Assembly: GCA_001795165.1 (NCBI GenBank)
Contig: MGNS01000166.1
Coordinates: 56,923 to 63,913, forward strand
DNA length: 6,991 nt
Source of the DNA: Chloroflexi bacterium RBG_16_57_11
Lineage (GTDB): Bacteria; Chloroflexota; Anaerolineae; Anaerolineales; UBA4823
Direction of reading: 5' to 3'
The notes beneath the pieces were generated by a model. It was given only the letters and a program-made list of their open reading frames with translations, did not search any database and was not told the DNA's origin. The position numbers and the translations under genes were made by a program. Numbering within the stretch: the first letter of the stretch is position 1; each line of letters starts with the position of its first letter. Below are positions 1 through 6,536 of this stretch, piece after piece.

Positions 1-2466
1 CCGGATTCCAGGGATCGATGCCGGTAGGGGAGGTATCTCAAAAACCGGCACACCAAGCGTTTCTTCCAGGTAGCTTTTGTTTTCCACGGGGTGATCGACG
101 CCAAGCACGGCGGGTAAGCCCAGGCGTATGGCACTTCCGTGTAAGTATTCGTCGGCCTGGGTCCGGATTGCCTGCGAAATGATCTGGCGGAATTCGACCT
201 TATCGAAGGCTTCAGCAAGTACCCTACCGGTTAATATGCTGTGTTGAGGCAGTTCTGGCACCTCAATCGTCAGACCGATTGCAGGCTTACCTTGAATGGA
301 CAGGTTATCGGCGATGAGCTCAGGGTAGAAATCATGGAAACCCGCGAAATTGATGATCAGCATCGGCTCCGTTTTCCTCAGGTCGCCGGCAATCATGGTC
401 TCCGGCGCCAGGCAGGTGGGTCTTGGTCCTCCCAGCGCACTTGGCAGCAACCAGTTACGTTCTATAGACCCATGTAATGGATAATCGCTGGCAAGGCACA
501 GATCCTGAAATGCGTTCAAGCTGGTTTTAATGGTGTCGATCCCGGCCATGGCATAAGGATGGTCAGGATTATCGTGGATAAGCTCTTGCAAAGCAGCCAA
601 GGGGGATTCGACAGGCTCTTCCCCTTGTAGTTGTGAGTATCCCAGGACATCGATACACCCGGCATGCCAGTAAAGCGAGCCACGACCCTTGGCGATGACC
701 CGTACGCGGCGGCCCCTTTCAACCGCACTCCAGGCTGCGCTCAAACCGGAGATACCTGCTCCGACGACCAGGATTTCAGCCTCGATTTTTGACTGGTTGG
801 GAACGGATGAAAATGGCTTGGTTCTTTTCGGTGGCGGCTGCTCTACTTCTGGCGTGCTTTGCGTACCCGGAAGGTAAAGCTCAGCCGTTAAAGCCGAGGT
901 TCGTTGTCCGGGCAGGTGGTCCGCATTCAACAGGCTTAGATAAATCAGCTCATCCAGTCGTTCCTGGCGTAATTGCTGCCCCCACAAAATGGGCAACAAG
1001 CCCTTCCAGCGCTCATGAAGGAACTCGCGCAGGGCAAGGTTCGTATCTTTGACATAATTGGCATCCTCCATGGCCGGGCGCCGCAATTGATGCAGTAATC
1101 CAGCCACACGATAAGTGCAGAATCCTCCCTGGCAGGGCCCCATACCGACGCGTGCGTCACGTCGGATATCATCGATCGTTTTCGCCTGACCTCGGGTGAT
1201 AGCATCGGTGACATCTTTGACAGTAGCCAGCTCGCATTCACAAATGATCTGATGGTAGAGGCGATCTTTTTCGATGTGATTCAAGGGCGCCCCCAGGTAG
1301 AGCTGACCTGCGTGCGCCTCGGGCAACGGCTCCAGGTGCGTGCGGCAAGCACGTTGGGTTCCAAGTTTTTGGCCAACCAAATCTGCTGTCCCTTCGGCCA
1401 TCTTACGGTAGGTGGTCCATTTACCGCTCGTGATGGTCACCAGTCCTTCCAGCCCATCGCGCACGGCGTGATCCAGCAGGACATACGACCGGGTGACATC
1501 GCGGGTGTCGCCAACCGATGTCTCCTGGTAGAGCGGACGAACGCCTGCCCAGGCGCGTAACATACGCATCTCCTTAAAACCAGGCACGATTTTTTCGCCT
1601 TCTTCGAGCAACAGGTGGACTTCCCACTGATCGATGGCAAAGTGGTCCGGATCATCCACTTTTACATCCGTCGTGCCAATCACAGTGACCGTGTGAATTG
1701 GGACCAGGATATCTCCATCCGATGGCATTTTACAACGGTTGATGATCGTGTTCACGATGCGACGGCTAACGGCGATCATGACGCCCTTACCTGGGATGAC
1801 CTGGACGTGCAAGCCAACAGAAGAGGCGATTTGACCTGCCCAGGCGCCAGAGGCATTTACAACCATATCTGCATGAATTGTAACCGGCTCATCCCCAACT
1901 AAATCCTGGCAGCTTGCCCCCACGATGCGGTTGCCCGCTCTAAGCAATTGGTTAACCTTATGATATTTAAGGATCTGCGCCCCATGCAACCGTGCAGATT
2001 CAGCATTCAGGTCCGCCGCGCGGAATGAATCGGCCGCCGCGTCGGGCACTCGAAAGCATTGCCGGATTTCAGGGTTTAGAAGCGGTTCTTCGCGCAGCAT
2101 CTGGCGGACGGATATTTCCTCCACCGGGATACCGGCTTGCTTGCATCCGGCGACGAAGCGCGGGGCGTAAGACGGGTCATCCCATGGGGTGACGACAAAA
2201 AATCCACCACTCTCTTCGATGCACTGAGGCAAGATTCGGCGCAGGATCCGGTTCTCTGCGATACACTCGCGTGCAGCCTGTGGATCCTTCACGGCATAAC
2301 GTCCACCGCTGTGTAACAAGCCATGATAACGACCGGTTGTCCCGTGGGTCAGATCGCCTTTTTCGACCAGCAGTGTCTTAAAGCCACGCATGGCCAGGTC
2401 GCGCGCGACGCCCGAACCTGTGGCCCCACCACCAATAACCAGGATTTCGGTCTGGATATTTCGCAT
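1..2466 (-). CDS. glpAB: Fused anaerobic glycerol-3-phosphate dehydrogenase GlpA-GlpB (3' end beyond window)
   Basis: The frame is open for 822 codons from the ATG at 2466 to the window edge; I checked every triplet and found no stop. Residues 1-520 match GlpA, the FAD-binding catalytic subunit that oxidises sn-glycerol 3-phosphate to dihydroxyacetone phosphate. Visible are a Rossmann motif GGGATGSG (12-19), GRYHGLLHSGGRYAV (45-59), SGKWTTYR (347-354), and a BFD-type [2Fe-2S] domain with likely ligands C409, C411, C445 and C450 (CEC and CQGGFC). A Pro/Ser/Lys-rich linker (about 515-560) follows, then a second Rossmann motif GAGISG (569-574) opening a GlpB-like FAD domain. Its last visible stretch, FEIPPLPASIPGIR, aligns with LPTLPPSVLGIR of E. 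coli GlpB, so roughly 160 residues should lie outside. The start is fixed by an in-frame stop at 2485-2487. The Shine-Dalgarno is weak, and the gene follows glpK by 22 bp, suggesting cotranscription. GlpA and GlpB are separate proteins in E. coli. Confidence 0.93.
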   Translation of the reverse strand, partial: MRNIQTEILVIGGGATGSGVARDLAMRGFKTLLVEKGDLTHGTTGRYHGLLHSGGRYAVKDPQAARECIAENRILRRILPQCIEESGGFFVVTPWDDPSYAPRFVAGCKQAGIPVEEISVRQMLREEPLLNPEIRQCFRVPDAAADSFRAADLNAESARLHGAQILKYHKVNQLLRAGNRIVGASCQDLVGDEPVTIHADMVVNASGAWAGQIASSVGLHVQVIPGKGVMIAVSRRIVNTIINRCKMPSDGDILVPIHTVTVIGTTDVKVDDPDHFAIDQWEVHLLLEEGEKIVPGFKEMRMLRAWAGVRPLYQETSVGDTRDVTRSYVLLDHAVRDGLEGLVTITSGKWTTYRKMAEGTADLVGQKLGTQRACRTHLEPLPEAHAGQLYLGAPLNHIEKDRLYHQIICECELATVKDVTDAITRGQAKTIDDIRRDARVGMGPCQGGFCTYRVAGLLHQLRRPAMEDANYVKDTNLALREFLHERWKGLLPILWGQQLRQERLDELIYLSLLNADHLPGQRTSALTAELYLPGTQSTPEVEQPPPKRTKPFSSVPNQSKIEAEILVVGAGISGLSAAWSAVERGRRVRVIAKGRGSLYWHAGCIDVLGYSQLQGEEPVESPLAALQELIHDNPDHPYAMAGIDTIKTSLNAFQDLCLASDYPLHGSIERNWLLPSALGGPRPTCLAPETMIAGDLRKTEPMLIINFAGFHDFYPELIADNLSIQGKPAIGLTIEVPELPQHSILTGRVLAEAFDKVEFRQIISQAIRTQADEYLHGSAIRLGLPAVLGVDHPVENKSYLEETLGVPVFEIPPLPASIPGIR

Positions 2467-2488
2467 AGTTAAATCAGGTAATTTCTAG

Positions 2489-4015
2489 TCACTCGAGCCA
2501 GCCAAAGGTGCGCTCGACGGCTTTCTTCCATCCGGAATAAAGCTTCTGGCGATGGTCGGCGCTCATCTGCGGCAACCAGGTCTTGTCGATCTGCCAGTTG
2601 GCGAGCAAATCCTCAGTGCTGTTCCAGAAACCCACAGCCAGGCCGGCGGCATAGGCGGCTCCGAGGGCGGTGGTCTCTGCCACCTTGGGGCGCACAACCG
2701 GAACGCCTAAGATATCCGACTGGAATTGCATCAGCACCTCGTTGTAGACCATGCCGCCATCAACTTTTAAGGCTTTCAGCGTCACACCGGAGTCTTTGTT
2801 CATAGCATCCAGGACTTCGCGTGTCTGGTAAGCGGTCGCCTCCAAAGCAGCGCGAGCCAGGTGGCCTTTATGGATATATCGGGTCAGGCCGACAATGACA
2901 CCACGTGCATCCGATCTCCAGTGAGGGGCGAACAGTCCAGAGAAGGCCGGGACGATGTAGATGCCGCCGCTGTCTTCCACGCTGGAGGCCAGGGCTTCCA
3001 CATCAGATGAGTTTTGAATGATGCCCAAATTATCCCTCAGCCATTGCACCAGCGCTCCGGTAATGGCGATAGAACCTTCCAAGGCATACACTGCAGGCCG
3101 ATCACCAAATTGATATGCCAGAGTAGTTAGCAAGCCGCTGAAGGATGGCACGATCTCATTACCGGTATTGAGCAGCATGAAGCAGCCGGTGCCGTAGGGG
3201 TTCTTCGCTTCGCCGGGACTGAAGCAAGTCTGACCCACCAGAGCCGCTTGTTGGTCGCCCAGGTCGCCGCACACCGGGATTGCCTGACCATAGGGCCCCC
3301 CCTTCGAAGTAGCTCCCCAGGGGTTGGGGTCGCTGGATGGTACGATGCGTGGCAGCATACCCGGCGGGATACCCAAAAGTGCGAGGATTTCAACCTCCCA
3401 CCCCAGGGTTTCCAGGTTCATCAGCATCGTTCGGCTTGCGTTGGTGACGTCCGTGACGTGTGCCCCGCCGTTTGGCCCTCCGGTTAGCCACCAGATCACC
3501 CAGGTGTCGATATTGCCAAACAGCGCATCACCGCGCTCCGCTGCCTCACGCAAACCCGGGACATGATCCAGCAGCCATTTTACTTTTGGGCCGGAAAAGT
3601 AAGTCGCCAGGGGCAGGCCGACTTTCTCGCGTAGGCGGTCCTGCCCGCCTTCTGCCGCCAGTTCATCGCAGATCGTTTTGGTGCGTGTGTCCTGCCAGAC
3701 GATGGCGTTGTAATACGGCTGGCCTGTTTTCCGATCCCATACCAGAGTAGTCTCGCGCTGATTCGTGACGCCGATGGCAGCAATTTCAGCAGGTTGAACG
3801 CCAGCGTGTGCGAGTGCGCCCTGAACTACAATTTGTGTGCACTCCAATATCTCCATTGGATCGTGTTCCACCCAGCCTGGTCTAGGGTAGATTTGCTTGT
3901 GCTCCTTCTGATCGGCTGCGATCACCCTCCCGGCGTGATCGAAAATCATACAACGAGTGCTCGTGGTGCCTTGATCGATTGCGGATACATAACCTGGCAG
4001 GTTTGACTTCGGCAT
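2489..4015 (-). CDS. glpK: Glycerol kinase
   Basis: A 508-residue FGGY-family kinase that phosphorylates glycerol with ATP to sn-glycerol 3-phosphate in the cytoplasm; the length is normal for GlpK. The N-terminal phosphate-binding motif AIDQGTTSTR is at residues 12-21. Likely glycerol contacts R87-E88 (NQRETT), W107 and Y139, and the catalytic Asp254 (GDQQAAL), are present. FGGY signature 1 is YFSGPKVKWLLDH (139-151), and the ATP-side motifs YGTG (274-277) and DGG (419-421) are seen. I chose the ATG at 4015 because GAAAGGA lies 8 nt upstream; the in-frame ATG at 4072 would add 19 unlike residues and sits in the leader. The region that carries the phosphorylatable His in PTS-controlled Gram-positive kinases reads TSKGGPYGQ and lacks His, so HPr control is unlikely (inference). 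The gene is followed closely by glpAB, which uses its product. Confidence 0.97.
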   Translation of the reverse strand: MPKSNLPGYVSAIDQGTTSTRCMIFDHAGRVIAADQKEHKQIYPRPGWVEHDPMEILECTQIVVQGALAHAGVQPAEIAAIGVTNQRETTLVWDRKTGQPYYNAIVWQDTRTKTICDELAAEGGQDRLREKVGLPLATYFSGPKVKWLLDHVPGLREAAERGDALFGNIDTWVIWWLTGGPNGGAHVTDVTNASRTMLMNLETLGWEVEILALLGIPPGMLPRIVPSSDPNPWGATSKGGPYGQAIPVCGDLGDQQAALVGQTCFSPGEAKNPYGTGCFMLLNTGNEIVPSFSGLLTTLAYQFGDRPAVYALEGSIAITGALVQWLRDNLGIIQNSSDVEALASSVEDSGGIYIVPAFSGLFAPHWRSDARGVIVGLTRYIHKGHLARAALEATAYQTREVLDAMNKDSGVTLKALKVDGGMVYNEVLMQFQSDILGVPVVRPKVAETTALGAAYAAGLAVGFWNSTEDLLANWQIDKTWLPQMSADHRQKLYSGWKKAVERTFGWLE

Positions 4016-4023
4016 CCAGTTTT

Positions 4024-4030
4024 TCCTTTC
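4024..4030 (-). promoter_or_regulatory. Shine-Dalgarno site of glpK
   Basis: GAAAGGA on the minus strand lies 8 nt before the ATG at 4015. It supports this start over the ATG at 4072. Confidence 0.8.
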
Positions 4031-4052
4031 AATCAAAAATTTTTGCTTTATT

Positions 4053-4170
4053 CGGGACCAAAACCGATACAACGAACAGCGGTCCCGGGTATTTGTTCCC
4101 TGCCGGTTAAACCCACAAAGAGCGGGTTTGATCGATTAGACGGATAGACCGGTATATAAATGATCAAACC
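4053..4170 (-). promoter_or_regulatory. Leader/intergenic region of glpK with three inverted repeats
   Basis: In minus-strand order there are three pairings: GGTTTGATC (4170-4162) with GATCAAACC (4133-4125); AAACCCGC (4129-4122) with GTGGGTTT (4116-4109) around a 5-nt loop and with one G-T pair; and CGGGACC (4087-4081) with GGTCCCG (4059-4053) around a 21-nt loop. The first two share 4125-4129 and exclude each other. The first arm covers the hydrolase stop codon. No T tract follows the second hairpin directly; an A-run then TTTTT lies about 12 nt after the third. Regulator sites or a switchable leader are both possible. No convincing -35/-10 pair was found here. Confidence 0.35.
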
Positions 4171-4964
4171 GAAGATTGGACAGGAACATTGTCTTTGGCG
4201 GAAATAAGCGCATTGTCCAGGAAGCGAAGCGTGATACCAAAAATTTCTTGCCTCTCCTTGTCTAGGAGGACACAATGGCCAGAGTCCGGCATCCAGTATT
4301 TCTCACAAACCCCTGCCTGGATTTTCCGGCAAATGGTATCGGGAACCTCGGGGTGGACCGCTTGATCCAGCCGGCCTTGGACAATTAAGGTAGGTTGGTG
4401 GATTTTTCCCAGGAGAGGCGTGACTTTTTTTTGTAGCTTCAGAAGCTGGATAACGCCTTTTAGCGGATTCACTGTATAACCCTGCCAGAGCTCATTGGAA
4501 TCCATGTAATCCTTACGTGCATAAGCGACAAAAGGAGCAGCTAAATACAGGCGAATTTTATCAACCGGGCGTAGGGTCAGCCGCAGCGCAGGGGCATAAA
4601 GCAGGAGGGCAGCAATCTGGGGATACCAGGCAGCAAGATACAGCGACACCACACCGCCTGTAGATTCTCCACCCACAACCACTCGCTGGCAATCCTTTGT
4701 CAGTCGTTTGTACATTTCTTCGACGGCAAGAACCCAATCTTCCCAGCGAACTTTATTTAAATCTTCGGGCCGGGTGTAATGACCAGGGAGCAACGGAGCT
4801 GCAATAGAATAACCAGCCTGATGAAGGGCTTCAGCCAGCGGGCGGACTTCGGCGGCGGTAGCGGTAAAACCATGCACGAGCAGGATGCCCACCGGGCCGC
4901 CCGGCCAATAGAACGATTCTCCAGGCAGTTGTGGATTATAGATCATCGAATTTTCCAATTCCAT
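4164..4964 (-). CDS. Alpha/beta hydrolase, monoacylglycerol lipase-like
   Basis: A 266-residue serine hydrolase. The oxyanion-hole motif LLVHGFTA (28-35), nucleophile elbow GESTGG with Ser101, acid Asp200 (GRLDQAVHP) and His230 (DSGHCVLLD) form a complete catalytic triad. From memory, the order and spacing equal those of Bacillus sp. H257 monoacylglycerol lipase (Ser97, Asp196, His226), and the N-terminal half resembles it closely (GPVG.LLVHGFT, then RPLAEA and AGY). Release of glycerol from monoacylglycerol would suit the glpK and glpAB genes downstream; this role is inferred, and a general carboxylesterase remains possible. No signal peptide or membrane segment is seen, so it is probably cytoplasmic. 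The start is uncertain. The ATG at 4964 has GGAG almost touching it, whereas ATG 4946 (residue 7) has GGAAAA about 7 nt upstream and may be the real start. The elbow has Glu-Ser-Thr where relatives usually have Leu-Ser-Met or Leu-Ser-Leu. Confidence 0.88.
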   Translation of the reverse strand: MELENSMIYNPQLPGESFYWPGGPVGILLVHGFTATAAEVRPLAEALHQAGYSIAAPLLPGHYTRPEDLNKVRWEDWVLAVEEMYKRLTKDCQRVVVGGESTGGVVSLYLAAWYPQIAALLLYAPALRLTLRPVDKIRLYLAAPFVAYARKDYMDSNELWQGYTVNPLKGVIQLLKLQKKVTPLLGKIHQPTLIVQGRLDQAVHPEVPDTICRKIQAGVCEKYWMPDSGHCVLLDKERQEIFGITLRFLDNALISAKDNVPVQSSV

Positions 4965-5008
4965 TCTCCATCTACTCAGAAAAACTGATTGTCCCTACGG
5001 GCTTGACA

Positions 5009-5037
5009 ATTATAAAGCTAGAATGAGGTCTCACAGA
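5009..5037 (-). promoter_or_regulatory. Probable promoter of the hydrolase (and perhaps glpK-glpAB)
   Basis: The minus strand has a perfect -10 box TATAAT at 5014-5009. The hexamer 17 bp upstream is TCTGTG (5037-5032), a poor -35 match. The site is between the terminator at 5069-5099 and the hydrolase start, giving a leader of about 38 nt to ATG 4964. Position and -10 quality support it; the weak -35 suggests an activator or a low basal rate (inference). Confidence 0.5.
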
Positions 5038-5068
5038 GTAGAATTCGTCAAAGGCGGCCAGGTATTAA

Positions 5069-5099
5069 AATCAGGCGGTCGCTGGCTGACCGCCTGATT
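5069..5099 (-). terminator. Intrinsic terminator after the lipoprotein gene
   Basis: AATCAGGCGGTC (5069-5080) and GACCGCCTGATT (5088-5099) are a perfect 12-bp inverted repeat around a 7-nt loop. On the minus strand the stem ends in TTTTAAT, a short T tract, 31 nt after the stop codon at 5130. The plus side has no T tract, so it serves the minus strand. Confidence 0.88.
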
Positions 5100-5129
5100 A
5101 AACCAAGTTATCTTGAAGACCTGTTTCGG

Positions 5130-6398
5130 TTAATGGTACATTTCAACGGAAAACCAGGCAGCAGCCGGTTCTTTATCATTGATCGCCGTTACCTTGAAGG
5201 TAAATGTCAAATAATTGTTGGCAAACCCGGCCAGGCTGTAATTATCGATCAGCGTGTGTACTGCCGCATCATAAACTTCGTTATCAGAAGCCAACAAAAT
5301 GTCGTCTCCATTGAGGGTCTTGTAGAAGATTTGTAATTGTACATTGCATTTGTCATTGTCAAACAAGCAACCCGCGCTCGCGCGGAATCGCTCATCACCT
5401 TGAATGAACAAGCCTGGGAAAATACCAGTTATACTCGCATCCTCCGATGATGCTGGCTGAGACCAGATTACTGCCGAAATGGTGGCGCCATTCTCGAGTG
5501 TAGCCGGGGCAGCCTTAAGGACAAAAGCACCTGAGCTACTAGGGCCTGATGGACAACCGAGAGTCTTATTGTTGTCCGTTTTCCAACGGGCCGCGCAAAA
5601 ATTATCCACGAAATTCCACAGCATCGCTGGCCTCGGGGAAGAAACATTGATGCGTACCTTGAAGTAATCGCTATCTTGCCCACGAGGGCCGATTCTATTA
5701 TTATTGTCGATCCGGATGAGCCAATTGCCGGTGTAGCTTCCATTGGATGTTGGAGAAACGAGATCGACCTCGAAATCCGCAGTTTCACCCGGTTTCAACC
5801 GCTTATTAATCTCGTCTGCATCACCTGCCCAGGCGTTATTATTGGCTGGGACCATGCGAGCATCAGCAGACCAGGTGCACGTGCCCACATTTTTCACTTT
5901 CCAGATTTTGGTAAAGGGAATGTTAGGGGCTAAGATTTGATTATTTGGGATAGTCACATCACGAACAAGCTCGGCCGCATAACATCGGGACGTGGAGCCG
6001 CCACCGCCTCCTCCGCCGCCGCCACCACCACCCGTGCCGCCGCCCCCGCCACCGCTCGGGATCCGGGTCACGGTAGGGATGGTTGTCCGGGTCGGCGTCA
6101 GCGAGGGCGTATTCGTAGGTAGTTGGGTTAACATAGGGATTAGTGTGTTGGTTGGCGTGGGGGTATTCGTGATCGTGGGTGATGCCGTAGCGGTTGGTGT
6201 GTCGGTATAGGGAACCTGGGTGTAAGTCGGCGTCGCTGAGAGAAAAGCCGAAGTTTCCATAACCGACCAGGTGCGCGCTGCAGCCGTCTCAGGCCATCCG
6301 GGGGCTGTGGATACAGCGCGTGAGCCAATGCTACAAGCAGTGGAAATCAAAAAGGCTAGAATGATAAAGACAATGAAATTCCGGCGATGTTTTTCCAT
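5130..6398 (-). CDS. Surface lipoprotein with Thr/Pro stalk, poly-Gly run and NBR1-type Ig-like domain
   Basis: A 422-residue protein without a known specific function. Residues 1-22 are a basic N-terminus, a hydrophobic core (FIVFIILAFLI) and a lipobox-like STAC with Cys22, so it is probably a lipid-anchored envelope protein. Residues 55-113 form a Thr/Pro-rich stalk with many TPT and NTP units (6060-6236), followed by Gly116-121, Thr122 and Gly123-134. Residues 140-253 form an Ig-like domain of the NBR1 type, with FTKIWKVKNVGTCTW, LKPGETADFEVDL and YTGNWLIR. The C-terminal part (258-422) is not recognised and contains Cys268, 282, 344 and 351. The ATG at 6398 has GGAGG 5 nt upstream; the in-frame GTG at 6410 overlaps that ribosome site and is rejected. 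A hairpin terminator follows the stop and another precedes the gene, so it appears monocistronic. A role in carbohydrate or surface binding is possible but unproven. Confidence 0.85.
   Translation of the reverse strand: MEKHRRNFIVFIILAFLISTACSIGSRAVSTAPGWPETAAARTWSVMETSAFLSATPTYTQVPYTDTPTATASPTITNTPTPTNTLIPMLTQLPTNTPSLTPTRTTIPTVTRIPSGGGGGGTGGGGGGGGGGGGSTSRCYAAELVRDVTIPNNQILAPNIPFTKIWKVKNVGTCTWSADARMVPANNNAWAGDADEINKRLKPGETADFEVDLVSPTSNGSYTGNWLIRIDNNNRIGPRGQDSDYFKVRINVSSPRPAMLWNFVDNFCAARWKTDNNKTLGCPSGPSSSGAFVLKAAPATLENGATISAVIWSQPASSEDASITGIFPGLFIQGDERFRASAGCLFDNDKCNVQLQIFYKTLNGDDILLASDNEVYDAAVHTLIDNYSLAGFANNYLTFTFKVTAINDKEPAAAWFSVEMYH
5997..6053 (-). repeat. Low-complexity poly-glycine coding tract
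   Basis: Nineteen codons encode Gly6-Thr-Gly12 with a mix of GGC, GGT, GGA and GGG. The plus strand reads as an irregular run of GCC, ACC and similar triplets. Mixed codons make it an imperfect trinucleotide repeat. It joins the Thr/Pro stalk to the Ig-like domain and probably acts as a flexible hinge. Confidence 0.8.
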
Positions 6399-6403
6399 TA
6401 TTG

Positions 6404-6408
6404 CCTCC
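6404..6408 (-). promoter_or_regulatory. Shine-Dalgarno site of the lipoprotein gene
   Basis: GGAGG on the minus strand ends 5 nt before the ATG at 6398. It decides the start against the in-frame GTG at 6410, which overlaps this site. Confidence 0.75.
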
Positions 6409-6434
6409 ACTTATATCGAACGATGACTAATCCT

Positions 6435-6463
6435 AGTATAGACAAAAAAATCAGCAACTGCAA
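6435..6463 (-). promoter_or_regulatory. Possible sigma-70-type promoter of the lipoprotein gene
   Basis: On the minus strand TTGCAG (6463-6458) is separated by exactly 17 bp from TATACT (6440-6435). The -10 box matches five of six consensus bases and the -35 only about three. A start near 6428 would give a leader of about 30 nt. The -35 box lies inside the upstream terminator hairpin. It is the only candidate in the short gap between that hairpin and the gene. Confidence 0.42.
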
Positions 6464-6480
6464 GAGGCAGTTACTGATTT
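6443..6480 (-). terminator. Intrinsic terminator after the interrupted NBR1-type gene
   Basis: On the minus strand AAATCAG and AACTGC pair with GCAGTT and CTGATTT (7 bp, one C-A mismatch, 6 bp) around a 5-nt loop, followed directly by a run of Ts (6450-6444). It lies 57 nt after the distal stop at 6537, which supports that stop as the original gene end. Confidence 0.88.
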
Positions 6481-6536
6481 GACGTAAAATTTACACAAAA
6501 AAATTACTGATCCCACGTATCAGGCCTGCATTTCGG

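Noticed and set aside
241..2192. Several plus-strand open frames of 60-100 codons, and minus-strand ones at 945-1241 and 1437-1655
   Set aside because: They lie inside the GlpAB frame, which has strong family motifs throughout; their translations show no recognisable domain.
4016..4072. glpK starting at ATG 4072
   Set aside because: It adds 19 residues unlike the family and has no better ribosome site than GAAAGGA before ATG 4015.
4109..4129. Intrinsic terminator after the hydrolase
   Set aside because: The stem is good but no T tract follows on the minus strand, so termination there is not supported.
5003..5020. Plus-strand TTGACA as a rightward promoter
   Set aside because: No -10 box lies 16-18 bp downstream and no plus-strand gene follows; the overlapping minus-strand TATAAT fits the gene layout better.
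5992..6210. Plus-strand frame encoding a poly-Pro then Val-rich protein
   Set aside because: It is the complement of the poly-Gly and Thr/Pro stalk codons of the lipoprotein, a composition artefact.
6399..6410. Lipoprotein starting at GTG 6410
   Set aside because: The GTG overlaps the GGAGG site that properly serves ATG 6398, and the signal peptide fits the ATG start.
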